NCBI RefSeq assembly: GCF_003010965.1
Contig: NZ_PGGM01000009.1
Location: 1 to 64,000 of the forward strand
Direction: 5' to 3'
Length of the DNA: 64,000 nt
Origin: Phyllobacterium sophorae
GTDB lineage: Bacteria; Pseudomonadota; Alphaproteobacteria; Rhizobiales; Rhizobiaceae
Part shown: positions 1 through 8,800 of the stretch, in pieces
How the letters are laid out: the number at the start of each line of letters is the position of its first letter
How positions within the stretch are numbered: the first letter of the stretch is position 1
The notes under the pieces: generated by a model
What the model saw: only the letters and a program-made list of their open reading frames with translations
Told to the model about the DNA's origin: nothing
Database searches by the model: none
Program-made: the position numbers and the translations under genes

Positions 1-1
1 C

Positions 2-493
2 GCAGCGGAGGCGGCGAACAGGGTTCTCCTTGCGATTGAGCAATCGCGCGACGCGATGGAACGTGCGGAGGCCGGCGACCGCAGTCCGGACAAAATGGCG
101 GCGCTTAGACAGGAGCTCGACTCGCGGTTCATTCAGGCTGCCGAGCTCGGCGCCAACGGCAACGGGCTCATAGGCGAAGTTGCCGAAGTTGACGAGGAAC
201 TGAACACCGTATTGCAGGCGGTGGAACGTCAGCGGCATAAGGCCAATCGCGAAAGAGCGTCAGCCAGTTCCGAGCGATCCGAGGCGGCACGCGATCCGGA
301 CGGGGGTTCGGCATCTCAAAGACGCAGCACAGAGCGACAGCCGACTGAACGACAGGATGCTGCTGCACACCGCGAAATCGGCGACAGCACACGTGGCGAC
401 CCCATCAAGCAGCATGTTCCCCGTCTGGAGGAACTGCAGCGGGAAGCTGATGAACAAAGAGCACACGATCGCGATGATCGCGGGGAGCGATAG
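2..493 (+). CDS. Unrecognised ORF, 5' end outside the window
   Basis: The reading frame is open from the window edge, so the start is probably upstream; the first internal ATG is at 56. The visible product is about 163 residues, very rich in Glu, Arg, Ala and Gln, with a heptad-like pattern that could form a coiled coil. No signal peptide, membrane segment or known motif is seen. The last 80 residues are a low-complexity Arg/Ser/Glu/Asp run that looks more like an out-of-frame read than a folded domain, so the gene may be broken. I do not recognise it. Confidence 0.3.
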   Translation, partial: AAEAANRVLLAIEQSRDAMERAEAGDRSPDKMAALRQELDSRFIQAAELGANGNGLIGEVAEVDEELNTVLQAVERQRHKANRERASASSERSEAARDPDGGSASQRRSTERQPTERQDAAAHREIGDSTRGDPIKQHVPRLEELQREADEQRAHDRDDRGER

Positions 494-1035
494 AATCGGA
501 GGCGGTGTGATGTCGAGAGATGAGCGGCGCATGACTGTCGTTGAAGACAATTCCAAGGCTAACTGCCGGGCTCGGACGCCAGGTTTTTTGTGGTATCCGC
601 CAGTCGACCCTTCGAAAGGAAACCTCGTTGGCCGCAACGGATATGTCGGTCTAGCCGACCCAGATCGTCCAATATCCCATTGGTAAACAACGAACAATTG
701 GCCATAGCAACTGCCGAGGGTCGTTCAATGAGATCTTGCGGCTTTCGCCGCGCCTGCGCACCCGCACCTTCGCACTGATCCAGTTGCCGGCGGAGGATGA
801 TGAAGATGGTGGCAACATGGCGGCGGCTGAACGATAGCTGCTAATAACGCGGGCCAACCCGTGCTGCACGCGCCCAAAGAAAAGGAGAGATGCAAAAAGG
901 CAATAACGGAAACGCGCTTTTCGAAGGGTGGCGCAATCTGGGGACCTTGCCACGCTCGGCGGTAGGGTTCAGCAGGCGACAAAGGGCGGAAAGGTTAAGC
1001 GCTGATAGGAATGTTCGGTCGCATGCCGTGAAAAT
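494..1035. other. Gene-poor, probably decayed region
   Basis: No ORF here has convincing protein character in any frame. At 721-837 on the plus strand a short frame reads like the region after sigma-2 of an ECF sigma factor: an N-E-x-L-x-R-L core, then R-T-x-x-L, then an acidic tail and a stop. It lacks a start and the rest of the domain. With the sigma remnant just downstream on the other strand, the stretch is best read as debris of rearranged genes. Confidence 0.35.
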
Positions 1036-1256
1036 TCAACCCAGCTGTTTGTCGAGGGCAGTGAAAGCACTGACATGGGCCTCCTGGGCTGTATCCTCGC
1101 TTCTCCGTCGTTACGAACGACGCCTCGGGCGATCGGGTAGAGTCTGCGGTTGTGGGTCTGCATGATCGTACGAAATGCATCGGCGTCGTGGGTGAGCAAG
1201 AATCCGTTCAACTGCTTCGGCCCCGAGCGGAATGTGCGTCGGGAACAGCTGCTCAC
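1036..1256 (-). pseudogene. ECF sigma factor remnant with a frameshift
   Basis: Reading leftwards from a GTG at 1256, the product shows the start of a sigma-70 region 2 of the extracytoplasmic-function type: an acidic D-A-D-A-F-R motif, then HNRRLYPIARG, then VVRNDGEA. In intact family members this runs straight into E-D-x-x-Q-E-A-x-V-x-A-F. Here that continuation (DTAQEAHVSAFTALD) is present but in another frame, the switch falling near 1095-1100. It ends at a TGA at 1036-1038. Region 4, which binds the -35 element, is absent. The frameshift and truncation are seen in the sequence; the sigma assignment rests on motif recognition. Confidence 0.6.
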
Positions 1257-1304
1257 TGATTCGTATCCAGCGGGTCCTGGCCGTTGCAGGTACCGCGACG
1301 TTGG

Positions 1305-1814
1305 CTATTTTTTTCCGGGGTGAGACTGCGTCGACCGCAGCAGATTGTCCCGTAGCCTCGTCACAGATTGCTGCACCGTTGCAAAGTCCTCTCCCAGGCC
1401 GGTGGCATCCACCAGCGACCCTGCAGGTTCAGTATCTAGAAGGGCGCGCCCGACGGGCGTCAGGCTTACTCGAACCTGCCTTTCGTCGGCGGGATCGCGC
1501 TGGCGCCGGATGTAGCCGATTGACTCGAGTTTCTTGAGAATGGGTGTGAGCGTGTTGGATTCAAGAAACAGCTTTTCGCCAAGCGCACCGACGGTCTGGT
1601 CATCCTGTTCAGTAAGAGCCACCATGGCGACATATTGAGTATACGTCAGACCAAGCTTATCGAGGATTGGCTTATACGCGCGACCAAAAGCAAGGTTGGC
1701 TGAATAGATCGCGAAGCAAAGAAAATTGGACAGCTTTCGCACCTCATTGGGGACCTCTGAGGAAACGCGCACCGACATATCCGGCGTCCGTGTTGTTTGG
1801 GTGGGCATGGGCAT
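1305..1814 (-). CDS. ohrR: OhrR, MarR-family organic peroxide sensor/repressor
   Basis: A 169-residue winged-helix regulator of the MarR/OhrR family, which represses ohr until organic hydroperoxide oxidises a reactive cysteine. Cys33 sits in the conserved LCFAIYS context near the N-terminus, and the recognition-helix segment L-T-P-I-L-K-K-L-E is followed by the D-P-A-D-E-R-Q wing. Cys33 is the only cysteine, so this is the one-Cys type, which needs an external thiol for full inactivation, rather than the two-Cys Xanthomonas type. About 12 extra residues precede the usual start. It is transcribed away from ohr, with paired operators between the two genes. Confidence 0.93.
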   Translation of the reverse strand: MPMPTQTTRTPDMSVRVSSEVPNEVRKLSNFLCFAIYSANLAFGRAYKPILDKLGLTYTQYVAMVALTEQDDQTVGALGEKLFLESNTLTPILKKLESIGYIRRQRDPADERQVRVSLTPVGRALLDTEPAGSLVDATGLGEDFATVQQSVTRLRDNLLRSTQSHPGKK

Positions 1815-1851
1815 TCCTATTCAAAATGACGTTTCATCGCGTCATATATAA

Positions 1852-1935
1852 ATCGTATCCGATTTAATCGCAATGCTATTGACATGGGTTTTCGCTAGAT
1901 GTATATGAAGCGCACACGATTAAATCGGACACGAT
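1852..1935. promoter_or_regulatory. ohrR-ohr operator pair and ohr promoter
   Basis: Two 19-bp copies face each other: ATCGTATCCGATTTAATCG at 1852-1870 and, on the opposite strand, ATCGTGTCCGATTTAATCG at 1917-1935, differing at one base. Each contains a CGATT-N-AATCG dyad. Between them lies a good promoter for ohr: TTGACA at 1879-1884, a 17-bp spacer and TATATG at 1902-1907. OhrR bound to both sites would bracket the promoter, and the copy at 1852-1870 lies near the ohrR start, which fits autoregulation. The repeats and promoter are seen; OhrR binding is inferred from position. Confidence 0.75.
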
Positions 1936-1963
1936 ATAAATCAACACAAAAGAGGAATTCATC

Positions 1964-2359
1964 ATGACTGAGAAGCTCATTTTTACCGGCAAGACCCATA
2001 ACATTGGCGGCCGTAACGGCGCCGCCCGCAGCAGCGACGGCCAGCTGGACATCAGGCTGCCGCAACCGCATCCCGCTGCCGAACAGCTCTTCGGTGCCGC
2101 CTGGTCGGCCTGCTACATGGGAGCGATCGAAGTCGCCGCCTCCCAGAGAAACATCAAGCTTCAGGCGGGCACCACGGTCGATGCCGAAATCGATCTGAAC
2201 GCCGATGACGGCTCCTACTTCCTGCGGGCGCGCCTCAATGTCAGCGTGCCAGGGGTCGATCCCGAGGTTGCGCGCGAACTACTCGCTGCGGCACATGGCA
2301 TCTGCCCCTACTCAAAGGCGGTTCACGGCAACATCGACGTTGCAACGAACCTTCTCTGA
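1964..2359 (+). CDS. ohr: Ohr, organic hydroperoxide resistance peroxiredoxin
   Basis: A 131-residue OsmC/Ohr-fold thiol peroxidase that reduces organic (fatty-acid type) hydroperoxides to alcohols in the cytoplasm, normally recycled by lipoylated proteins. The two catalytic cysteines are in their expected contexts: Cys50 in AAWSACYMGA (peroxidatic) and Cys114 in HGICPYS (resolving). The N-terminal T-G-K-T-H and G-G-R-N-G-A-A-R-S-S-D-G motifs are typical of Ohr rather than OsmC. The start follows an AGAGGA ribosome-binding site with 7 bases of spacing. It is divergent from ohrR. Confidence 0.96.
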   Translation: MTEKLIFTGKTHNIGGRNGAARSSDGQLDIRLPQPHPAAEQLFGAAWSACYMGAIEVAASQRNIKLQAGTTVDAEIDLNADDGSYFLRARLNVSVPGVDPEVARELLAAAHGICPYSKAVHGNIDVATNLL

Positions 2360-2495
2360 ACGAAAACGGTCGGGTCTGCCTGCTCTGGCTAGGCAGGCCC
2401 GACTCTGACCGAACGGGACACGTTGGGAATCTGCGCGACAACGGCAGAAAACGAAGTCAAATTTGCTGGTCGACGTTCATCTGGAGAAATACTCA

Positions 2496-3533
2496 ATGGT
2501 TGCGAACTATACCCACCAATCCCAAGTGCACAGTGAGTTTTCGTTTGTGCTTGACCCAGCCAGCTATGAGCCATTACCCGATGATTGGCTCATCGGGGTA
2601 ACGGATGTTGTTAACTCGACTGCAGCAATCAGGGCGGGGCGCTATGAAGACGTCAACTACGCCGGTGCGTCCATAATTGCCGCTCTTGGCAACGCCTGGG
2701 GCACATTTGATTTCCCGTTTGTATTTCGCGGGGATGGGGCTGCATTTGCTTTGCCGCCGAATGGGCTCATGACGGCGACTTCGGTATTGCGACAGGTCGC
2801 GGCCTTTGCAAGAACCGACCTTCATCTTGCTCTACGAACGGGGCTGGTGTCTGTCGCCGAAATACGCGCCAGCGGGCGCGACGTGAGAATCGCGCGATAC
2901 GCGGCGTCGGAAAATGCCACCTACGCAATGTTTGCCGGGGGAGGGCTCAAATGGGCGGAGCAGCAGATCAAGAAGGGGCGGTATTTGGTAAAGCCAGGCA
3001 AATACACGACGAAGCCGGACTTAACCGGACTTACGTGTGAATGGACACCTTTTCCTAGTCAGCAGGGCGAGATTCTATCGCTGTTGGTCGAGCCTTTTGA
3101 ACACACAGACCCCGAAGCCTTTGCTGCGCTGGCCAGGCGTGTGCTCGCCATTTTTGATGCTGCACCAAGTCGGTCTCATCCAGTTCCCAAGGATATCGCT
3201 ACCCCTAAGGACAACGATAGGTATCTCGATCCCAAAAGTTGGTCGGAAATAGTCTACAATTCGGATTTCCGTAAATATGATGATGGTTTGCGTCTGACGC
3301 TGGACAGCACACTCAAACAAATCGAAGCAGTTGAATCCATCCTTCTTGCGGCAAAATCACGTGGCGACATCAACTTCGGACTGCATAGACAGTCTCATGC
3401 ACTCATGACCTGTCTTGTGCCTTCAGGCAGACCGGATTCGCATTTGCATTTCTTGGACGGAATGGATGGTGGATACACCAGCGCGGCCGAAATGATGGAG
3501 GCAAGTGAACTTCCTTTGGCGTCATCGTCATAA
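2496..3533 (+). CDS. DUF3095 protein, nucleotide-cyclase-like
   Basis: A soluble protein of about 345 residues of the DUF3095 family, sometimes labelled adenylate cyclase because its N-terminal half resembles a class III cyclase fold. The family hallmarks are present: GVTDVVNSTAAI followed by G-R-Y-x-D-V-N, then FVFRGDGA with a G-D turn like the cyclase metal site. The C-terminal part ends with the conserved HFLDGMDGGY segment. A TTG at 2463 in the same frame would add 11 residues, but the ATG at 2496 has a GGAG site 9 bases upstream and is preferred. No membrane segment. Enzymatic activity of the family is not established. Confidence 0.75.
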   Translation: MVANYTHQSQVHSEFSFVLDPASYEPLPDDWLIGVTDVVNSTAAIRAGRYEDVNYAGASIIAALGNAWGTFDFPFVFRGDGAAFALPPNGLMTATSVLRQVAAFARTDLHLALRTGLVSVAEIRASGRDVRIARYAASENATYAMFAGGGLKWAEQQIKKGRYLVKPGKYTTKPDLTGLTCEWTPFPSQQGEILSLLVEPFEHTDPEAFAALARRVLAIFDAAPSRSHPVPKDIATPKDNDRYLDPKSWSEIVYNSDFRKYDDGLRLTLDSTLKQIEAVESILLAAKSRGDINFGLHRQSHALMTCLVPSGRPDSHLHFLDGMDGGYTSAAEMMEASELPLASSS

Positions 3534-3763
3534 CTGGCACGCAGCATGGCATGCCTTGCACTCCAGTACGTCGGACGCAAATTCATGGGGTTACAAGCGT
3601 TCCGCAGGACAATTCTCGACCGCCAAAGTCGCTTGGTTCAACATGCGGCAGCCGGTGGCTGTAAGGACGCCCACGTTGAACACTGGGTATTGGACTAAAC
3701 AATGGGTTCAACGGCAGCACGGCACGCTGTCCCCGTTCCGTTTATCCCAATCCTTCGATGAAG
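3534..3763. other. Intergenic stretch, convergent ends
   Basis: This lies between the DUF3095 gene and the convergently read glycoamylase-fold gene. The only open frame of note is about 50 codons from an ATG at 3546, with no ribosome-binding site and no recognisable motif. No clear terminator hairpin with a T-run was seen. Confidence 0.4.
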
Positions 3764-5056
3764 CTACGATAATTGCAGCCAACCACCGGTGAATCCCGCC
3801 TTTCGCAGACCCTCGACAATGAGCGGGCATTTCTTCATCAACCCCCAAAGAAATCCGGTGCGGTAGTTCTCGATCATCAACACGATCGGTCCTTGATCGA
3901 GTCCGTAATAGCCCTTCGATATCCAACCCGGCTTACTTTGATTTCCCGACTCGAAGGTGGGATTAAAGCTGCACTTGAAGCCGTACTTGCTGGTCACTTC
4001 GGGGTATACTTCATTGAAGTGCCGCAGCGCTGGGAAGACGATCTCGGGGGCGAAAGGTAGCGATGCAATCACGGCCCAGGGCGCGATGGTGCCATCGTCC
4101 GGACCATACGGGATGCCGCGCGCTGTGTAGTCAAAAAAGCAGCGATCAACGCCGTCGAACTTCATGCAGATTGGACCGGGACCATCACTCGCGGTGATGC
4201 CCCAGCAATGCTCGCTGTACCCCTTGTAGTCCATTGGATTGCGGATCGCGTATTGTTGTTGTGCATAGGTTGCACGGCGGCTGTTCTCGAAATAATCGAT
4301 CCCTTTCTCACGCATGAATTCGTCCTGAATGCCGCGAAAGTCGATCCATATGTGTGAAAGCTGATGAATGAATAGTGGGCCAGCATAGAGAAAATCCGTG
4401 TCGTAGAGCTGCTTCCAGCAGTAGGTCCGCGTTTGGGCCTTGTAGCTCTCGGCCGGAACTGGATGGGTCGGCGAAGCCAGTGCCAATGCGTAAAGAATCA
4501 GGGCTTCATTATAGCCCTCCCACCGATACGGCAGAAACCCGCACTCCGGCTTCCAACCCATCGATACGGTCTCGCCGGCGTTAAGCGCCCACTGCCAATC
4601 GACCCGGGCATAGAGCTCATCAGCCAGCGAACGTATTTCGCACTCGTCGGGCGCATCTCCATCAAAATACGCAGCGGAGGCCAGCATGCCAGCGAGTAGA
4701 AATGTCGAATCAATCGTCGATAACTCCGACTCCCAGGCGCGACGGCCCGTGTCCATGTATAGAAAGTGGTAATAAAAGCCCTTGTATCCGGTCGCATCCG
4801 CATCCTCGCTCTGCTCGCTCTCGCTGAAGAATCGTAGTGTCGCCAGTGTGCGTTTGATAGCTTCGGCGCGTGTGATAAAACCGCGCTCGACGCCGATCGT
4901 GTAAGCCGTCAGCGCAAACCCTATCGGAGCAATGCTGGCATGCGAGTCTTTGCGCGTATTATCGGGGACCATCCCATTGGCGCGATTGCTCTCTTTCAAG
5001 AAATATTCGAACGTAAGCCGTTGGAGTTTGTTCAACGTTGCCTCAATCTGACTCAT
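3764..5056 (-). CDS. Glycoamylase-fold protein (GH-type alpha/alpha barrel)
   Basis: A 430-residue protein of the glycoamylase-like family (PF10091 type), the domain found at the C-terminus of cyclic beta-glucan synthases and as free-standing proteins. Family features are the N-terminal LQRLTFEYFL, then SIAPIGFALTAY, the central IDSTFLLAGM, the GFLPYRWEGYNEA segment and the C-terminal YYGLDQGPIVLMIENYR, which carries conserved acidic residues. The frame is open 48 codons further upstream, but the ATG at 5056 has a GGAGGTG site 7 bases before it. From that start there is no signal peptide, so a cytoplasmic location is expected. The substrate is unknown; no transporter is adjacent. Confidence 0.8.
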   Translation of the reverse strand: MSQIEATLNKLQRLTFEYFLKESNRANGMVPDNTRKDSHASIAPIGFALTAYTIGVERGFITRAEAIKRTLATLRFFSESEQSEDADATGYKGFYYHFLYMDTGRRAWESELSTIDSTFLLAGMLASAAYFDGDAPDECEIRSLADELYARVDWQWALNAGETVSMGWKPECGFLPYRWEGYNEALILYALALASPTHPVPAESYKAQTRTYCWKQLYDTDFLYAGPLFIHQLSHIWIDFRGIQDEFMREKGIDYFENSRRATYAQQQYAIRNPMDYKGYSEHCWGITASDGPGPICMKFDGVDRCFFDYTARGIPYGPDDGTIAPWAVIASLPFAPEIVFPALRHFNEVYPEVTSKYGFKCSFNPTFESGNQSKPGWISKGYYGLDQGPIVLMIENYRTGFLWGLMKKCPLIVEGLRKAGFTGGWLQLS

Positions 5057-5479
5057 ATACGAACACCTCCATCTTGCCGTTTCAATGCGAAGTCTAAGAT
5101 GAATTAGACCTCCGCGACCGAATAATATTCTGACGCTGGTCCACAGGATGCGCAAACGACAGGTGCCGTGTGCCAATATTCCGGCTCGTCCACCTGTCAA
5201 AACAGTTCAATATCTTGGCTGCATGAAATGGGCTGAATAATGCCGCTTCAAGCGAATTGCGTCAAAGCTTGAGACTGAGCACTTTTTTCTCAATGGCAAG
5301 GATAACAGCAAAGTACTCGTGCCTTGCCCTGCTCACAGTTTGGCGCCAGCATCAATTTACCCGAAATACATTATTATCGGACCGCTGACCGCTGAAATCC
5401 GGCATGGTTAGATGCAGTGCGACGCCGGCCGTAACTTGCGTGACAACAAACAATATTCTTGTCCCGATTTCGGCCTAGC
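5057..5479. other. Intergenic region upstream of the glycoamylase-fold gene
   Basis: A 423-bp stretch between two minus-strand genes. It should hold the promoter of the glycoamylase-fold gene and the transcription end of the preceding operon. A short tandem repeat (CCGCTGA, twice) lies near 5383-5395. I see no gene or confident terminator. Confidence 0.4.
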
Positions 5480-5860
5480 TCAATTCCACGTATGCAAACA
5501 AGTCTTCCAAGAACCATCGGGTTGCCTCCGGAAGATGGTGACGATCGTGCCCTCAAAGCGCAAGGCCTTTCCGTCTTCGCCCGAACCGGTCGCCCACCAC
5601 TTGCCGCTGGAATAGGCCATGTCGCCGCCATCTTGGGCATCGAGCAGTTCGATACCATGTTCCCTGACTCCAGCCGATATGAAACCGGCCCAGAAATCGG
5701 CAATTGCGGCCGTTCCCTTCACGACGGCATGGGCGGGCGGCAATACAGTTCCATCCGACGTATAAAGCGCCGCCACCGCTGCTGCATCTCCGCCGTTGAA
5801 AGCTGCATTCCAGCGGTCCTGTGCTTCTTTCACGATCGTATTAATGTCTGATTCCAACAT
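5480..5860 (-). CDS. SnoaL/DUF4440-like small protein
   Basis: A 126-residue cone-shaped alpha+beta barrel of the NTF2-like superfamily (DUF4440, SgcJ/EcaC group). It shows W-N-A-A-F-N-G-G-D-A-A-A-V-A-A-L-Y followed by a G-T-V-L-P-P turn, and ends in the family-typical D-G-S-W-K-x-x-x-H-x-W-N. Members bind small hydrophobic ligands or act as isomerases; the ligand here is unknown. It starts at an ATG with a strong GGGAGGAG site, only 21 bp after the stop of the large cyclase gene, so the two are probably co-transcribed. Confidence 0.8.
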   Translation of the reverse strand: MLESDINTIVKEAQDRWNAAFNGGDAAAVAALYTSDGTVLPPAHAVVKGTAAIADFWAGFISAGVREHGIELLDAQDGGDMAYSSGKWWATGSGEDGKALRFEGTIVTIFRRQPDGSWKTCLHTWN

Positions 5861-5881
5861 GATCTCCTCCCAGTTCCTTGG

Positions 5882-8800
5882 CTATGCTGATCCCACTGTC
5901 GCTGCAAGCAATTGCGCGGCCTTCATGTCCGGCAACGTCGATCCTTCTGTGAAGCTCGAGAAAATCTCAGCAAGCTGCTTGCGTGCATTGATTTCGGAAC
6001 CGCCGGCGCGTACCAGTCCTATTGCCGCGCGAAGCTGCCAAAAGCGCGCATCCTGTGAACGTGCGGTGGTCAGAGCATCCCCCGCCTGTTCAGGCCCAAG
6101 CTGAAGCAGGGCCTCTCCCTGGAGACGAAACACCTCGGATGCGAACCAGCGCTCGTTAGTCTTTTCGATGACCTCTTGCGCCTCTTTGAGCAGCGTGAGT
6201 GCCGCTGCAGGATCGCCGGCTTTAAGCTCGATCTGCGCCAAGAGGGCAGCGAAGTAGGGCCACATGTATTGCGCGCCGGTGCTCCGCCACTCGCAGACAC
6301 CCCTGTGCAACTCGGCGCGGCCGCGCTCTGTTTCGCCTTCGGCCGCGACCACCCACGCCTGCAAAATCGTGGCTCCAGCCTGCCAGAACCGAAATCCGCC
6401 CTCTGCCGATATCTGCGCAAGTTCGGCGGCACGGAGCTTCACTCCGGTAGCATCGCCGAGGATTTGGCGCATCACACCCCCAAAGAACAGCGGCAGTGCG
6501 AGGCTGTTGCGGTGTCCGATTCTCCTGGCTTCTCCTGCTGCCTCCTCATTTGCCGCAAGTGCCTGGTCCGGCAGACCTAGGGCCAACAGCGCCCGCGCCA
6601 GATAGTCGAGACACACGACATGCGGGTCGAAAGCGTACACGAATGCCGGAGACCGGTGCTCCTGCGGATCATAAAGAGCCAGCGCTTCCGTCAGATGAGC
6701 GCGTGCGCGGGAAAATTCGCCAGCAGGCAGGGCGCTGACGCCGGCCGCGCGATGAGCGAAGAACGAAAGGCCGCGGTCATTGTTGCCATGGGCCAATTCA
6801 AGCAGTCTCTCCGCATCACGTCGTGCTTCGGCCAGTTGGGCGGCATAAAGATGAAAAAGGCAGAGGCCATAAACGACCGGAAAGAGTTGTTGTATCTCAC
6901 CCAGTTCCTCGCATAGTTCCTGTGCCCGCAGGTAAGCCGTACCAGTTTCGGGAGCGGCAAATCCGTGAAATGCTACTAACGTACTGCCTAGTGCCACCTG
7001 AATCGAAAGCTCACGCCGTGCACGCTCCTTTGATGGGGAAAGACCCTTCAATCCGGTTAGCGCATTCCCGAATCGAACAAGCGCTTCCGAAAGGGACGAA
7101 CGCGACAGGGCACGCCGTCCGGCTAGTTCGTGATACTCCGCGGCTTTTTCAACAAGCGAAGCTTGGCCGAAATGATGTGCAAGCAATTCAGGTTCCGTCG
7201 CAGTGATCTCGGGAAAGCGGTCTTCCAGTATGTGCGCGATGCGGGCGTGCAGTTGTTGTCGGCGGCTCAAAAGCAGGCTGCCGTATGCGGCATCCTGAAC
7301 CAGCGCGTGTTTGAAGGTGTAGCTGACCTGGCTCTCACCGCCTCGACGGAACACCAGGCCGGCTGTCACGAGCTGCTCTGTTGCCCGTTCAAGCTCGACT
7401 TCCGAAAAGCCGGAGGCAGCGGCGAGCAATTCGTGGCTAAAGTCCCGCCCGATTACGGCACCGATCTGGGCGACCTCCCTAACCGAGGCGAGCCGGTCGA
7501 GACGGGCCATCAAGGAGTCATGAAGGGTTGCGGGAACGGCAAGCGGGGGTAGCGGGCCCGACAATTTGTAGTCGTCACCGCTCTCGCTGAGCAGGCCAGA
7601 TTCCAGGATGACCTTGGTCAACTCCTCGATGAACAGCGGTACGCCTTCGGTCTTCGAAAGAATCTGGTCGAGAACGGACGACGGGAGTTGCTTTCCGCCC
7701 GTCATAACCGTGATGATGGAAGCCGCTTGGGCTCGGCTTAACCTGTTCAACGTCAGCACAGTCGCATGGGGAAATCCGTTCCAACGTAGAATTCCTTCCG
7801 GACGAGAGGTGGCAACAAGCATGATCGGGAGTCGCTGCATGCGGTCCACGATGACATCAAAGAGTTCCGCAGAAACCGGATCAAGATGGTGGGCGTCCTC
7901 AAGCAGCATGAGGACAGGCTTATTTCTTGCGAGCGCCTCGAGCTGTTCGATTAAAACCTCGAACGTCCGCGCTTTTTGCTTCTGAGGCATTAGGTCGAGC
8001 TTTGGATAGCGGTTGTCTGTGGGGATTGAAAGTAGGGCGGCAATTAGGGGAATGGCTTCATGTGGACTTTGCGCCGTTGAAAGTGCTTCCTCCAGGAACA
8101 TTAACTGCTTTTCTGGCGGGTCGGTTCGATTGATGTCCGCGGCCCGCAACAGTTGGTCTGCTACAGGATAAAGTGCGGTCTCGGTATGAAACGGTGAACA
8201 AAAGTAGCGCAGATATGTGATAGCCTCTTCTTTGAGGCGCTCACGAAGCTCCTGAAGAATGCGTGACTTGCCAATCCCCGCTTCTCCGAACAGCTCCACG
8301 ACTTGTCCTTCCCCAGATGCAGCAAGGTTCCATCTCTCGACCAGGAGGGCAATCTCCGGGTCGCGACCGGCCAGTGGCGCTGTACCTCCAACATGAAGAG
8401 CGTCGAAACGGCTTTCCGCCCGATTTTCTCCAATTACGAGGTACGAATTGGTAGGGGTGTCGAAGCCGTGCAACTTTTGAGGACGAATTCGCTTCACCTC
8501 GAAAAGCTTCCCCATCAATCGAAAAGTGAGTTCGGATATCAGGACTGTACCTGGTTCAGCGAGCGTCTGCAGACGGGCAGCGAGGTTGGGTGTCTCGCCA
8601 ACGACGGCGTTCTCCTGTGCGGCACCGGTGCCAATCAGCTCTCCGACGACAACCAGACCCGTTGCTATGCCAACCCGGACGGAAAGGTGCCGGCAGTTAT
8701 TCGCGGAAAGGCCTTTGACGGTTTCGACGACGGCAAGCCCTGCTCTGACGGCACGTTCCGCTTCGTCCTCATGGGCCTGGGGCCAACCGAAGTAAGCAAG

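Noticed and set aside
3546-3701. 50-codon frame after the DUF3095 gene
   Set aside because: No ribosome-binding site, no recognisable sequence, and only a single short frame.
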